A stretch of 64,000 nucleotides of DNA from positions 248,001 through 312,000 of the forward strand of contig NZ_LGXZ01000001.1 of the NCBI RefSeq assembly GCF_001238295.1, given 5' to 3'. The stretch's first letter is position 1; each line of letters starts with the position of its first letter. Below are positions 36,101-44,710 of the stretch, piece by piece. Source of the stretch: Ruegeria sp. 6PALISEP08 (GTDB taxonomy: Bacteria > Pseudomonadota > Alphaproteobacteria > Rhodobacterales > Rhodobacteraceae). The translations under genes and the position numbers were made by a program. A model generated the notes under the pieces. That model had not been told where the DNA came from. It made no database searches and saw only the letters and a program-made list of their open reading frames with translations.

Positions 36101-36129
36101 CAAAAGCCCCGGTAGATCCGGGGCTTTTG
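36101..36129. terminator. Bidirectional terminator
   Basis: CAAAAGCCCCGG, loop TAGAT, CCGGGGCTTTTG: a perfect 12-base-pair stem between convergent genes, with T-runs on the 3' side of both strands. It ends transcription of the DUF4167 gene and of the rsmA strand. Confidence 0.92.
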
Positions 36130-36134
36130 TGTTT

Positions 36135-36977
36135 TCAGGTCTTTTGAACTTCGCGTGCCAATTTGCAGAATGCCTCAAGCGGGACCTGCTCGGCGCGTTC
36201 CGTGGGCTGGATACCGGCTGCCAGCAGGCGGTCTTCGATATCCGGGGCGACGCTTTTCAATGAGGCACGCAGCATCTTGCGGCGTTGATTGAAAGCGGCA
36301 GCGACGACCCGTGACAATGTGGCTGCGTCAGCAGGATATCGGGGTTCGGGCAGGGCGGTCAGGTGAACCACGGCGCTTGAAACCTTGGGCGGTGGGGTGA
36401 AAGCTCCGGGCGGCAATGACATGGCGATGCGCGCCTCGGCCCGCCATTGGGCAAGGATGGCGAGACGGCCGAAAGCTTTGCTGCCTGGTTGGGCGACGAT
36501 GCGTTCGGCCACTTCGCGTTGGAACATCAGCGTCAGGCTTTGCCAGAAGGGCGGCCATTGAGGTGGGGTCAGCCAACGGACCAGCAGTTCGGTGCCCACG
36601 TTATAGGGCAGGTTGGCCGCGATGCGGACCGGCGGTGTCAGGTGGTCAAGTGGATTGATTTCCAGCGCGTCGCCGTTGATGACCTCAAGCCGTCCGGGAT
36701 AGGCGGCGGCGATGTCGTTCAGGGCAGCGATGCAGCGTGTGTCCTTTTCCACCGCCACGACTTTGCGCGCGCCTTCGGACAACAGCCCACGGGTCAGGCC
36801 GCCGGGGCCAGGACCGATTTCAAGCACATCACATTCGGTGAGATCCCCGGCCTGACGGGCGATCTTGGCGGTCAGGTTGAGGTCCAGCAGGAAATTCTGA
36901 CCCAGTGACTTGCGCGCCGAGAGCTGATGGGTTGCGATAACCTCGCGCAGAGGGGGGAGTGTGTCGATTGCGCTCAT
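36135..36977 (-). CDS. rsmA: 16S rRNA dimethyladenosine transferase
   Basis: RsmA (KsgA) dimethylates two adjacent adenines in helix 45 of 16S rRNA, a late step in 30S assembly. The 280-residue protein has the SAM site [22 protein letters not shown], the NLPYN catalytic motif ([10 protein letters not shown]) and [12 protein letters not shown] in the C-terminal domain. It is the last gene of the lptG-lptD-surA-pdxA-rsmA run, a conserved alphaproteobacterial order, but a repeat element lies between it and pdxA. Confidence 0.96.
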   Translation of the reverse strand: MSAIDTLPPLREVIATHQLSARKSLGQNFLLDLNLTAKIARQAGDLTECDVLEIGPGPGGLTRGLLSEGARKVVAVEKDTRCIAALNDIAAAYPGRLEVINGDALEINPLDHLTPPVRIAANLPYNVGTELLVRWLTPPQWPPFWQSLTLMFQREVAERIVAQPGSKAFGRLAILAQWRAEARIAMSLPPGAFTPPPKVSSAVVHLTALPEPRYPADAATLSRVVAAAFNQRRKMLRASLKSVAPDIEDRLLAAGIQPTERAEQVPLEAFCKLAREVQKT

Positions 36978-37020
36978 GATCCGATTACCGTGGCGCAGAC
37001 TGCAGAGGCAGCGCCAGAGA

Positions 37021-37060
37021 TTTTTTGCCTCCGGCGGGGATATTTTCAGCCAGGTGAAGG
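37021..37060 (+). repeat. Intergenic repeat, copy C (degenerate)
   Basis: TTTTTTGCCTCCGGCGGGGA (37021-37040) then TATTTTCAGCCAGGTGAAGG (37041-37060). The core GGGATATTTT and the CAGCCAG.TGAAG tail match copies A and B, but the two GC hairpins are reduced. It lies in the 84-base gap between pdxA and rsmA, immediately before the pdxA stop on the opposite strand. Confidence 0.7.
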
Positions 37061-37061
37061 A

Positions 37062-38027
37062 TCAAGAGCGTTGTGCCATGCGTTGGGCGAGTTTCAGGGC
37101 CTCGATCAGGCTGGTGGGCGCGGCGATGCCTTTCCCCGCGATATCCATTGCGGTGCCGTGATCCGGCGAGGTGCGAATGAAGGGCAGGCCGAGGGTCACG
37201 TTCACACCCCGGTCGAAGTCCAGCGTTTTGATCGGAATCAGCGCTTGATCGTGATACATCGCGATGGCCGCATCATAGCGGGCGCGTGCGGCGGCATGGA
37301 ACAGAGTGTCCGCTGGGTGAGGGCCCGTAAGGGTTGCACCATCCGAGTTCAATTCTGCGATAAGCGAGGCAATCCAATCGCCTTCCTCGGCGCCCATTTT
37401 ACCCCCTTCGCCCGCATGGGGGTTAAGACCCGCAATGGCGATGCGCGGGGTGTCGATGCCGAACTGGTCGCGCAGGCCGCGCGCGGTGATCTCGATCGTG
37501 TCACGCAGAAGGTCCGGGGTCAGGGCCGCCGGAACTTGCGACAAGGCAATATGTATTGTGGCAGGCACGACGCGCAACTGGTCGCTTGCCAGCATCATGA
37601 CAACCCGACGGGTGCCAGAGAGGGCGGCGAGAAACTCGGTATGGCCGGGATAGCCGAACCCAGCGCCATCCATCAGGGCCTTTTTGTGGATGGGCGCCGT
37701 GCACAGTGCTGCGGCAACACCGGATTTTACCAGCTCGACACCCGTTTCGATGGCACCGATCACCGAGGGCGCATTGGCAGGGTCGGGCTGACTGGGCACG
37801 TTGGGGGCAGGAAAATCCAGTTGCAGGACGGGCAGCGCCTTCTCACAGACGGTGACAGCCTGCGACGGGTGTTCAATCTGCGCGACAGGCGTGTCGGCAG
37901 GCAGGTGGCTGGCGTCACCGATATAGAAGAACGGGCAAGTGTCACGCAGTTCGGCCCAGGCTTTGGCGGCGATTTCCGGGCCGATCCCGGCCGGTTCACC
38001 ACAGCTAAGCGCAATCGGGCGGGTCAT
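37062..38027 (-). CDS. pdxA: 4-hydroxythreonine-4-phosphate dehydrogenase
   Basis: PdxA oxidises 4-phosphohydroxy-L-threonine in the DXP-dependent route to pyridoxal 5'-phosphate. The 321-residue protein has the family starts PIALSCGEPAGIGPEIAAKAW, APIHKKALMDGAGFGYPGHTEFLAAL, LNPHAGEGGKMG, HPADTLF and AMYHDQALIPIKTLDFDRGVNVTLGLPFIRTSPDHGTAMDIAGKG in outline. Metal-binding His residues lie in the last three. Its start overlaps the surA stop region by four bases. Confidence 0.96.
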   Translation of the reverse strand: MTRPIALSCGEPAGIGPEIAAKAWAELRDTCPFFYIGDASHLPADTPVAQIEHPSQAVTVCEKALPVLQLDFPAPNVPSQPDPANAPSVIGAIETGVELVKSGVAAALCTAPIHKKALMDGAGFGYPGHTEFLAALSGTRRVVMMLASDQLRVVPATIHIALSQVPAALTPDLLRDTIEITARGLRDQFGIDTPRIAIAGLNPHAGEGGKMGAEEGDWIASLIAELNSDGATLTGPHPADTLFHAAARARYDAAIAMYHDQALIPIKTLDFDRGVNVTLGLPFIRTSPDHGTAMDIAGKGIAAPTSLIEALKLAQRMAQRS

Positions 38028-39277
38028 TCCTGAATGATCACGGCATCAGCCCGCAGTTGTTCCACCAGGCTTTCGGCAAACGCCTGAAGGCGCTGCTGTG
38101 CCAAAGCATTGGCCACATCCGCGCGTGAGGTGTTTTCACCCAGATTGCGCGTGCGGTTGCACAACATCAGGAACATCAGCGTCTGGCCGTTGTTGCGAGT
38201 CAGGTTTGTCGACACCTCGTTACGGTCCAGCTTGGCCAATTCGACCGCTACGTCGCGCGGGACTTCGGACGGGACAGCGTCGATGCGTTCCAGTACCTCG
38301 GGGGGCTGATCCTTGGCGATACCATAAAGGTCATCGCAAGTGTCGATCTCTTCCTTGAGACGTGCGGCCTGTGACAAGGCATCAGAACTGCGCCCGCCGG
38401 AAATATAGTAGATCGCGTAGTCCAGTTTTGAGATTGGCGCCGCAGAGGTCGCAACCTCGCGCAATCCGCGCATCTGAAACAGGGCAACGGCGTTGGGAAG
38501 CGTGATGGGTTGGGTAATTTGGCTGGTCTTCAGGCCCAGAATGACCGGTTGAAGGGCCGGAGGCAGGTCGGTGATGTTCAGCCAATCCAGGCGCCCACCT
38601 TGGTCGCGTGTGGCCGCAGCGGAATACTGTGCCGCAGCGGCTGAAAACGCATCTTGACCTTCCAGGTTCGAGATTTCCTGAGCCAGAAGTTCCGTCTGTG
38701 CAAGGGTTTGCTGGTTTACCGGAATGATGATCTCGGACAACAGCACCTGCAAACCACCACCGCCGGACTGTCCCAGGGCGCGGTCAATCTCGTCTTCGGT
38801 CGGGCGCGCCTGCGACAGGTAGCGAGAGCTGATGTAATCGCGCCAGGCCAGCTGATCCGCCACATAATCGCGAACGGTTTCCTTATCGACACCAGCGTCG
38901 CCCAAGAGCGACAGGAATTGTTCCGAAGACAACTGCCCACGCGCCGCAAATTCGTCGATGCCCAACTGAACGGCTTCGGAAGTTGCCTCGACCCCGGCTT
39001 CGCGCATCACCTGCTGGCGCAGTTTTGCGTCGATCAAGGCGTCCCGGACATCTGCTTCGCTGCCACCGGGCAGGCCCAGAACATTCAGGAATTGCAGACG
39101 CTGTTCCAGCTCGTACCAGGTGACAATGTCCTGATTGACGCGGATCGCCGGGGAAAACAGGCTTTGCGCCCCGACCTGCGAACCGGCAACAGCAAACACT
39201 GCGGCGGCCAGTACCGGCGCGACCGGTTTTAGCCAACCGGAACGAAGAAACCTGGAGAAACCTGATATCAACTGCAT
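38024..39277 (-). CDS. surA: Peptidyl-prolyl isomerase / chaperone SurA
   Basis: A 417-residue periplasmic chaperone that carries unfolded outer-membrane proteins to the Bam complex. Residues 1 to about 37 are a signal peptide (PVLAAAVFAVAGSQVGAQ). The N-terminal SurA-type domain has IRVNQDIVTWYELEQRL, then helices, and a PpiC rotamase domain follows near LLSEIIIPV and GGRLDWLNITDLPPALQPVI. The C-terminal part is less conserved. The start overlaps the end of lptD by 10 bases. Confidence 0.88.
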   Translation of the reverse strand: MQLISGFSRFLRSGWLKPVAPVLAAAVFAVAGSQVGAQSLFSPAIRVNQDIVTWYELEQRLQFLNVLGLPGGSEADVRDALIDAKLRQQVMREAGVEATSEAVQLGIDEFAARGQLSSEQFLSLLGDAGVDKETVRDYVADQLAWRDYISSRYLSQARPTEDEIDRALGQSGGGGLQVLLSEIIIPVNQQTLAQTELLAQEISNLEGQDAFSAAAAQYSAAATRDQGGRLDWLNITDLPPALQPVILGLKTSQITQPITLPNAVALFQMRGLREVATSAAPISKLDYAIYYISGGRSSDALSQAARLKEEIDTCDDLYGIAKDQPPEVLERIDAVPSEVPRDVAVELAKLDRNEVSTNLTRNNGQTLMFLMLCNRTRNLGENTSRADVANALAQQRLQAFAESLVEQLRADAVIIQE

Positions 39278-41424
39278 GTTCTCTTGTATGTCTTGCCACC
39301 GCCTTCGACGGAGTATCCTGTCAGAGACAGGGTAAAGCCGAATTCTGTCGAAGGCTCAATAGTGGATGTTGAAGTAAAGCGTCGACTTACGGACATGTTA
39401 ACCTGAACACATTCGTTCCGGTACGTCACGCCCAGCCCAAGACGGATGGGTTCTGACTGGCCCAGATCATAGCGGGCTTCGGCATTTGTCAGCCAGTTCC
39501 GGTCCACCTGATACCGGCCCAGAAGCCAGATTTCCGAGATCTCGTCGACGATGTTTTCCGCCGGGTCCGGTTCCTGCCAGACATAGCTGCCCGAGAGCCC
39601 GGCGACCTCGTTCGCCCAGGCGCCGCGAAGTTCCGCTTTGACAAAGCTGAAATCGCTGTCGATCAGGCCACGCCCGCCCAGCGACCAACCGTTGGCGGTT
39701 CTGATCTGCCCAGCCACCAGCAGATCCGACGTGGTACCTTGAAGCCCTGAGGTCAGCGTAAAGTTCGGATCGGCGTCGGCCCTGAACACCTGACCCACGG
39801 TGGCAAGAGCCTGCCAACCACCCGCGCCATAACGGGCCCAGTTAAGCCCGATCACCCCGGTCGTACCGTTTTCGCGCTGATCTTCGGCCGGAAAACGGGA
39901 CAGGGCCAGCAGGTTGCCCTGATCGAATTCCTGAAAGGTGCTTTCGTCATTTGGAACGTTGGTGTCGGACACATGCGTCCATCCGATCTGGGCGATCGGT
40001 TCCAGGAACTGAACCGCCCCAGACTGTTCGCGTCGGGTCATGGGATAGCGCAGTGTCAGTGCGGCCCTCGGGGTCGATCGGGTGATCTGCGAGGGGAAAT
40101 TGCTGTCGTGCCGCACGTTGAACGTATCGACCGACGCCCCCAGTGTTGCATCCGCCCGCAAGCCCGAGGCAAAGGTCCAGCTGCGCAACCATTCAGCGTC
40201 GAACGTGGCGCGGGCAATATCTCGGCCTATGACATCGGCGTCGCTGGTCCGTTCATGGGCGTGGCTGACAAAGGCCAGTCGAACTTCGCCGCCCACCGTA
40301 TTGGGAAAGAACCTTTTTTCGTAGTTCAGGTCAAAGACGCGCGAGGGGATTTCATTCTGGTTTTCGCTGTCGCGCAGCGTTTTGTAATGGATCAGGCTTG
40401 TCTTGAAGGCTGTATCACGTTTGATCCTCTCCAACGCGACTTCGCTGCGCAAACGGTCCAGATCCGGCAGGCCGTAGTCAACAAGATAGGCATCGTCCGA
40501 GGTGGTCTGAAGGTTGAACGTCAGTCGGAAGTCATTCTTGAGGTTGAACCAACCGTTGGCGAAAACGTAGCCACGATCCTGATCTGGCTGAACGTCATCG
40601 CGCGTATACGCGCCTTCTACCTGAATGCGACCGTTCACAAAGGCTTGACGATATCTATACCCCAACGTCGTCGTCTTGGACGAAAGGTAAGGCGTCAGCG
40701 TCAGGTCCTTGTGGTCCCCAAGCTTGAAGAAATACGGAACCTGCACCCCGGTCCCCAACTGCGAGGTGCTTCGGATCGAGGGCACCAGAAAGCCGGTCGC
40801 GCGGTCCAGGGTCGGATCGGGCAGGCGCAGATAAGGAAAGTAGAAAACCGGGTAGTCCCGTACGCGAAGCTGCGCGCCTTCGAAGTACAGCTGTCGCTCC
40901 AGTTTGTCATGGATGACGCGGCGGGCCCGAATCTGCCAAAGCGGCGGTTTGCCATTGGCACAGACATGGCACGACGTGGCCGAAACTTTGCTGAACTGCG
41001 TATAACGGCCCGCTGCCCGCTTTGCCTGAACCGAGGCGATCTGTACCTGCTGTTCAAAGACCATCCGCGCGCCGATCAGCAAACCGTTCTGAATACCGCT
41101 GTCGAGCTGTCCTGAATCCGCCAGCAGGGTGGTCTGACCGCCCTGGTCGATACGGATCGGGCCATCCAGCGTCAGCTCACCGGTTTCACGATCATAGATG
41201 ATACGTTGCGCAGAAAGCTTGATATCACCTTGAAAAGCCTCGACATTGCCTTCGGCCACCAATTTGCGTTCTGGTGTGATGAATACCTTGTCGGCCACCA
41301 GCAGGGCGGGTTCTTTTTGCTCTTGCGCGCCTTGCTGCTGGGCCGGCGTAGACTGGGCCACAAGGGTCGCCGGGGCAGACAAGGCCAGCGCGCTGCTCAG
41401 CAAAAGGGGAACGATGCGCCGCAT
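39268..41424 (-). CDS. lptD: LPS assembly protein LptD
   Basis: LptD forms the outer-membrane beta-barrel that inserts lipopolysaccharide in the outer leaflet, together with LptE. The 718-residue protein has a signal peptide (LLLSSALALSAPATLVAQ) and an N-terminal periplasmic OstA domain (ALLVADKVFITPERKLVAEGNVEAFQGD) with IIYDRETGELTLDGPI. The long barrel has RAGRYTQFSKVSATSCHVCANGKPP, PVFYFPYLRLPDPTLDRATGFLVPSI and a terminal strand ending near KTYKRTCS. Cys residues in SCHVC and the last CS may form the disulfides needed for function. It lies directly after lptG. Confidence 0.94.
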   Translation of the reverse strand: MRRIVPLLLSSALALSAPATLVAQSTPAQQQGAQEQKEPALLVADKVFITPERKLVAEGNVEAFQGDIKLSAQRIIYDRETGELTLDGPIRIDQGGQTTLLADSGQLDSGIQNGLLIGARMVFEQQVQIASVQAKRAAGRYTQFSKVSATSCHVCANGKPPLWQIRARRVIHDKLERQLYFEGAQLRVRDYPVFYFPYLRLPDPTLDRATGFLVPSIRSTSQLGTGVQVPYFFKLGDHKDLTLTPYLSSKTTTLGYRYRQAFVNGRIQVEGAYTRDDVQPDQDRGYVFANGWFNLKNDFRLTFNLQTTSDDAYLVDYGLPDLDRLRSEVALERIKRDTAFKTSLIHYKTLRDSENQNEIPSRVFDLNYEKRFFPNTVGGEVRLAFVSHAHERTSDADVIGRDIARATFDAEWLRSWTFASGLRADATLGASVDTFNVRHDSNFPSQITRSTPRAALTLRYPMTRREQSGAVQFLEPIAQIGWTHVSDTNVPNDESTFQEFDQGNLLALSRFPAEDQRENGTTGVIGLNWARYGAGGWQALATVGQVFRADADPNFTLTSGLQGTTSDLLVAGQIRTANGWSLGGRGLIDSDFSFVKAELRGAWANEVAGLSGSYVWQEPDPAENIVDEISEIWLLGRYQVDRNWLTNAEARYDLGQSEPIRLGLGVTYRNECVQVNMSVSRRFTSTSTIEPSTEFGFTLSLTGYSVEGGGKTYKRTCS

Positions 41425-42530
41425 CAGCCGTCCTCCGCATGAAGCAGCAGGCCGAGAGCGAGCAAAATGGCGGCAAAGGGCGGTGCCCAGGCAGCGATAT
41501 AGGTGGGCAATTGTCCGTTTTCCCCAAGGATTTGCGCAAAGTTGCGGACGAAATATATGGAAAAGCCAAGCAGAACTGCCGTCAGAACAGCTATCCCGGT
41601 GCCACCGAAGCGGACGTGGCGCATGGTGAAGGCGGCCCCGATCAGCACCATCGAGACCAGAAAGAAAGGCCGTGCCAGCTGTACCTGAAGCCAGACCTCA
41701 TATTGTTTGGTCGAAAAACCTGCCTCGCGCAGGTCCGCGATCAGTTGGGGCAGGTCATAGACTGAAACGGAATCCTGCTGCCCCAGCGTGTCCAGAATGC
41801 GCTGACGAGTCAGCGAAGTGGGCAGTTCCAGGCGTTCATGCTCAACCGCAGAGGCTTCAGGATTCTGCCCGTCCTGCATAGGCCAGATTTTGGCGTTGGA
41901 CAGGATCCACCTGCCATCCTCCAGCTCGGCCCGGTCAGCGATGATTTGCTGGGTTGGTTTGCCGTCGCGGGCAAAGGTAATGACGGTCACATCGTCCAGT
42001 CCCAGCGTGTCGCCGTTTGAAGTACCGCGCGCGTGAATCACGGCCTGGCCGTTTTCTGCAGACTGGCGCAGCCACAGCCCCTCGCTGCTGATCGACAAGG
42101 CTGAACTGCCGTTGTTCTTGTAGGAATCGGACAACCGCTGGAACTCTTCCGAAGTGGCGGCGGAGATTGGGTTCAGCAGGGCGACGGCCAGCGTACCTAT
42201 GGCCAGCGCCAGCAGCACAGGCGCGACCAGTGCGCGGATGCCCGAGCGGCCAATGGCGCGGGTCACCACCAGTTCCGAAGTACGCGCAAGCCCGACAAAC
42301 AGCGCAATGGTGGACAGGATGACCAACAGCGGAAGCATTTCGCTGATCGCGGCGGGTGTGTTCAGAAGCGTCAGGTGCAGCAATTGCCCAAACGACAGGT
42401 CGTAATCATCAAACCGGCGAATCTGTTCGATCAGATCGATGAGAATCATCAGGGTCAGAAAGATGCCGCCAATGACCAGAAAACTCTGCATGAACCGGCG
42501 GGCGAAATAGCGGTCGAGGATCACGGGCAC
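41424..42530 (-). CDS. lptG: LPS export ABC transporter permease LptG
   Basis: LptG is one of the two inner-membrane permeases of the Lpt machine; it pulls LPS from the membrane with LptF and the ATPase LptB. The 368-residue protein has an N-terminal helix pair (ILDRYFARRFMQSFLVIGGIFLTLMILIDL), a segment ELVVTRAIGRSGIRAL, a periplasmic beta-jellyroll domain about residues 145-270, and three C-terminal helices. The start is the GTG at 42530. Its usual partner lptF is not upstream: only a 223-base non-coding region separates it from pepA. Confidence 0.93.
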   Translation of the reverse strand: MPVILDRYFARRFMQSFLVIGGIFLTLMILIDLIEQIRRFDDYDLSFGQLLHLTLLNTPAAISEMLPLLVILSTIALFVGLARTSELVVTRAIGRSGIRALVAPVLLALAIGTLAVALLNPISAATSEEFQRLSDSYKNNGSSALSISSEGLWLRQSAENGQAVIHARGTSNGDTLGLDDVTVITFARDGKPTQQIIADRAELEDGRWILSNAKIWPMQDGQNPEASAVEHERLELPTSLTRQRILDTLGQQDSVSVYDLPQLIADLREAGFSTKQYEVWLQVQLARPFFLVSMVLIGAAFTMRHVRFGGTGIAVLTAVLLGFSIYFVRNFAQILGENGQLPTYIAAWAPPFAAILLALGLLLHAEDG

Positions 42531-42753
42531 GCCCCCGCTGGGCTTGCAGTACGGGCGATCGGGCCGATAGCGCGTACGCAGAATGTCATGCGCAACGGCG
42601 TATGCCTGCCCTTTCGTGCCACGTCTTTCTCCCCCGAGCCTGCCGGTTATTTTTGCGGGACCTTAATGCAATTGATGGGCGGGGAAAACTGCTATCTGGT
42701 CAAGTCGTGCAGCGCGGGCTAGGTCTTGGGGAACAGAATTTGAGGAGTTTGCA

Positions 42754-44220
42754 ATGAGCAGTCTGGTACCGATCCGCTTTCAGGAGTTTGACTTGGATGC
42801 GATGGCGCAGGCCGAAGGGCAGGTGGCCATCATCATTCCATCTGATGGTAAGATGAACCCTGCGGCCCGTCGGGCCAACCGCCTGACGAAAGGTGCGGTA
42901 GCACGGCTGGTCGAAAGTGAGTCATTTGAGAAAGTAAAAACGGGTGACGTGATCTCGCTGGCATGGCCTTCCGGGATGGCGGCCGAGGCGCTGTACATTC
43001 TGGTGCTGCCGCGCCGCCCCGAGGCGGACGAGGCGCGCAAGGCAGGGGCGGCGCTGGCCAAGCGTGCGGGCGGCAAGGACGTGCTTGTGATGGCCGGTAA
43101 TCAGGCGCGCACCGAAGAGCTGGCTTTGGGCATCGCGTTGCGCAGTTATGACTTTGACGTGCACAAAAGCAAGGAAAGCGAAGGCACCGGAACCGTCACG
43201 ATCAGCCATTTGAAACCTGACGAGGCTGAGGCGGAATTTGCGCCGCTTTATGCAATCGCGGATGGCGTTCGTATGACCCGCGACCTGACCAACGAGCCCG
43301 CAAATGTCTTGACCACCACGGACTTCGCCGATCGTCTGGTCGAGATGCAGGAGTTGGGTCTTGAGGTTGAAGTTCTGGACGAGGACAAACTGGCCGAGTT
43401 GGGGATGCGTACATTGCTGTGTGTCGGGCAGGGCTCGGACAGCCCGTCCAAGGTGGTCGTCATGCATTGGAAAGGCGGAGAGAACGGCGATGCGCCGCTG
43501 GCTTTGGTCGGAAAAGGTGTGGTTTTTGACACCGGGGGCATCTCGCTGAAACCTGCGGGCGGCATGGAAGAGATGACCATGGATATGGGCGGCGCAGGTG
43601 TTGTCGCCGGTACCATGCGCGCGCTTGCCAAGCGCAAGGCCAAGGCCAATGTCGTAGGTCTGGTTGGGTTGGTCGAGAACATGCCATCAGGAAATGCCAC
43701 GCGCCCCGGCGATGTGGTCAAGTCGATGAAGGGCGACACGGTCGAGATCATCAACACCGATGCCGAGGGTCGTTTGGTTCTGTGTGACGTGATGTGGTAC
43801 GCGCAGGAACGGTTCAAGCCCGTGGGCATGATCGATCTGGCGACCCTGACCGGTGCAATCATCATCGGGCTGGGGCATGAGAATGCGGGCGTGTTTTCGA
43901 ACAACGATACGTTCTGTGATGCTTTCCTGAAATCGGCCAAGGCCGAGGATGAAGGCGCGTGGCGGATGCCGTTGGGCGATGCTTATGACAAGATGCTGAA
44001 ATCGCGCATCGCGGATATGAAGAACGTGGGTGGTCGGCCTGCGGGTTCGATTACCGCCGCGCAATTCCTGCAGCGTTTTGTCAAAGAAGAGACCCCCTGG
44101 ATTCACCTGGACATCGCGGGTGTAGCCTCGGTTTCGTCCGAGACATCTTATGCGCCCAAAGGCGCCACCGGCTGGGGCGTGCGCGCGCTGAGCCGGTTTG
44201 TGCAGGACAATTTTGAGTAA
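42754..44220 (+). CDS. pepA: Leucyl aminopeptidase
   Basis: A 488-residue cytoplasmic M17 metallopeptidase that removes N-terminal residues; in E. coli it also binds DNA. The signature NTDAEGRLVLCD is present, along with GKGVVFDTGGISLKPAGGMEEMTMDMGGA (metal ligands Lys and Asp) and RPAGSITAAQFLQRF. The N-terminal domain is in SSLVPIRFQEFDLDAM. It is divergent from lptG, a frequent arrangement, and is followed by holC after four bases. Confidence 0.96.
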   Translation: MSSLVPIRFQEFDLDAMAQAEGQVAIIIPSDGKMNPAARRANRLTKGAVARLVESESFEKVKTGDVISLAWPSGMAAEALYILVLPRRPEADEARKAGAALAKRAGGKDVLVMAGNQARTEELALGIALRSYDFDVHKSKESEGTGTVTISHLKPDEAEAEFAPLYAIADGVRMTRDLTNEPANVLTTTDFADRLVEMQELGLEVEVLDEDKLAELGMRTLLCVGQGSDSPSKVVVMHWKGGENGDAPLALVGKGVVFDTGGISLKPAGGMEEMTMDMGGAGVVAGTMRALAKRKAKANVVGLVGLVENMPSGNATRPGDVVKSMKGDTVEIINTDAEGRLVLCDVMWYAQERFKPVGMIDLATLTGAIIIGLGHENAGVFSNNDTFCDAFLKSAKAEDEGAWRMPLGDAYDKMLKSRIADMKNVGGRPAGSITAAQFLQRFVKEETPWIHLDIAGVASVSSETSYAPKGATGWGVRALSRFVQDNFE

Positions 44221-44224
44221 GCAG

Positions 44225-44683
44225 ATGGGCGCTGTCTATTTCTACCACCTGACCCGCCAACCGCTGGAGCACACCTTGCCGGTGCTGCTGGACAAGGCAC
44301 GGCAGGCCAGGTGGAAGATCGCCGTGCGGGGCACTGACCCTGCGCGGTTGGACTGGCTGGATGAGAGACTGTGGCTGGGGTCCGAAGACGGGTTCCTGCC
44401 GCATGGCCGCGACGGTGGCCCCCATGACGCTGACCAGCCCATACTGTTGACCACTGGCTCTGACGCTGCCAATGGCGCGACTTGTGTGATGATCGTGGAT
44501 GGCGCGCTGGTTGAGGCGGAGGAAGTCGCCACGCTGGAGCGAGTGTGCATTCTGTTCGATGGCAATGACGACATGGCCGTTCAGCACGCGCGCGGGCAGT
44601 GGAAAGCGCTGACCGCTGCGGGATGTGCGGCACAATACTGGTCGGAAGAATCCGGGCGGTGGGAAAAGAAGGCCGAAGCCTGA
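44225..44683 (+). CDS. holC: DNA polymerase III chi subunit
   Basis: HolC belongs to the clamp-loader side of the replicative polymerase, where it binds the psi subunit and SSB. The 152-residue protein has the family pattern VYFYHLTRQPLEHTLPVLLDKARQARWKIAVRG, LDWLDERLWLGSEDGFLPHG and DADQPILLTTGSDAANGATCVMIVDGA. The ATG at 44225 lies four bases after the pepA stop, as in many alphaproteobacteria. Confidence 0.92.
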   Translation: MGAVYFYHLTRQPLEHTLPVLLDKARQARWKIAVRGTDPARLDWLDERLWLGSEDGFLPHGRDGGPHDADQPILLTTGSDAANGATCVMIVDGALVEAEEVATLERVCILFDGNDDMAVQHARGQWKALTAAGCAAQYWSEESGRWEKKAEA

Positions 44684-44710
44684 CGGGCAACGCCATTTTC
44701 AGGAGAGTTG

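Noticed and set aside
36927..38033. 368-codon plus-strand frame
   Set aside because: Shadow of pdxA.
42531..42753. Possible remnant of lptF
   Set aside because: Translating the minus strand in all frames gives only short pieces with stops and no LptF-like segment.
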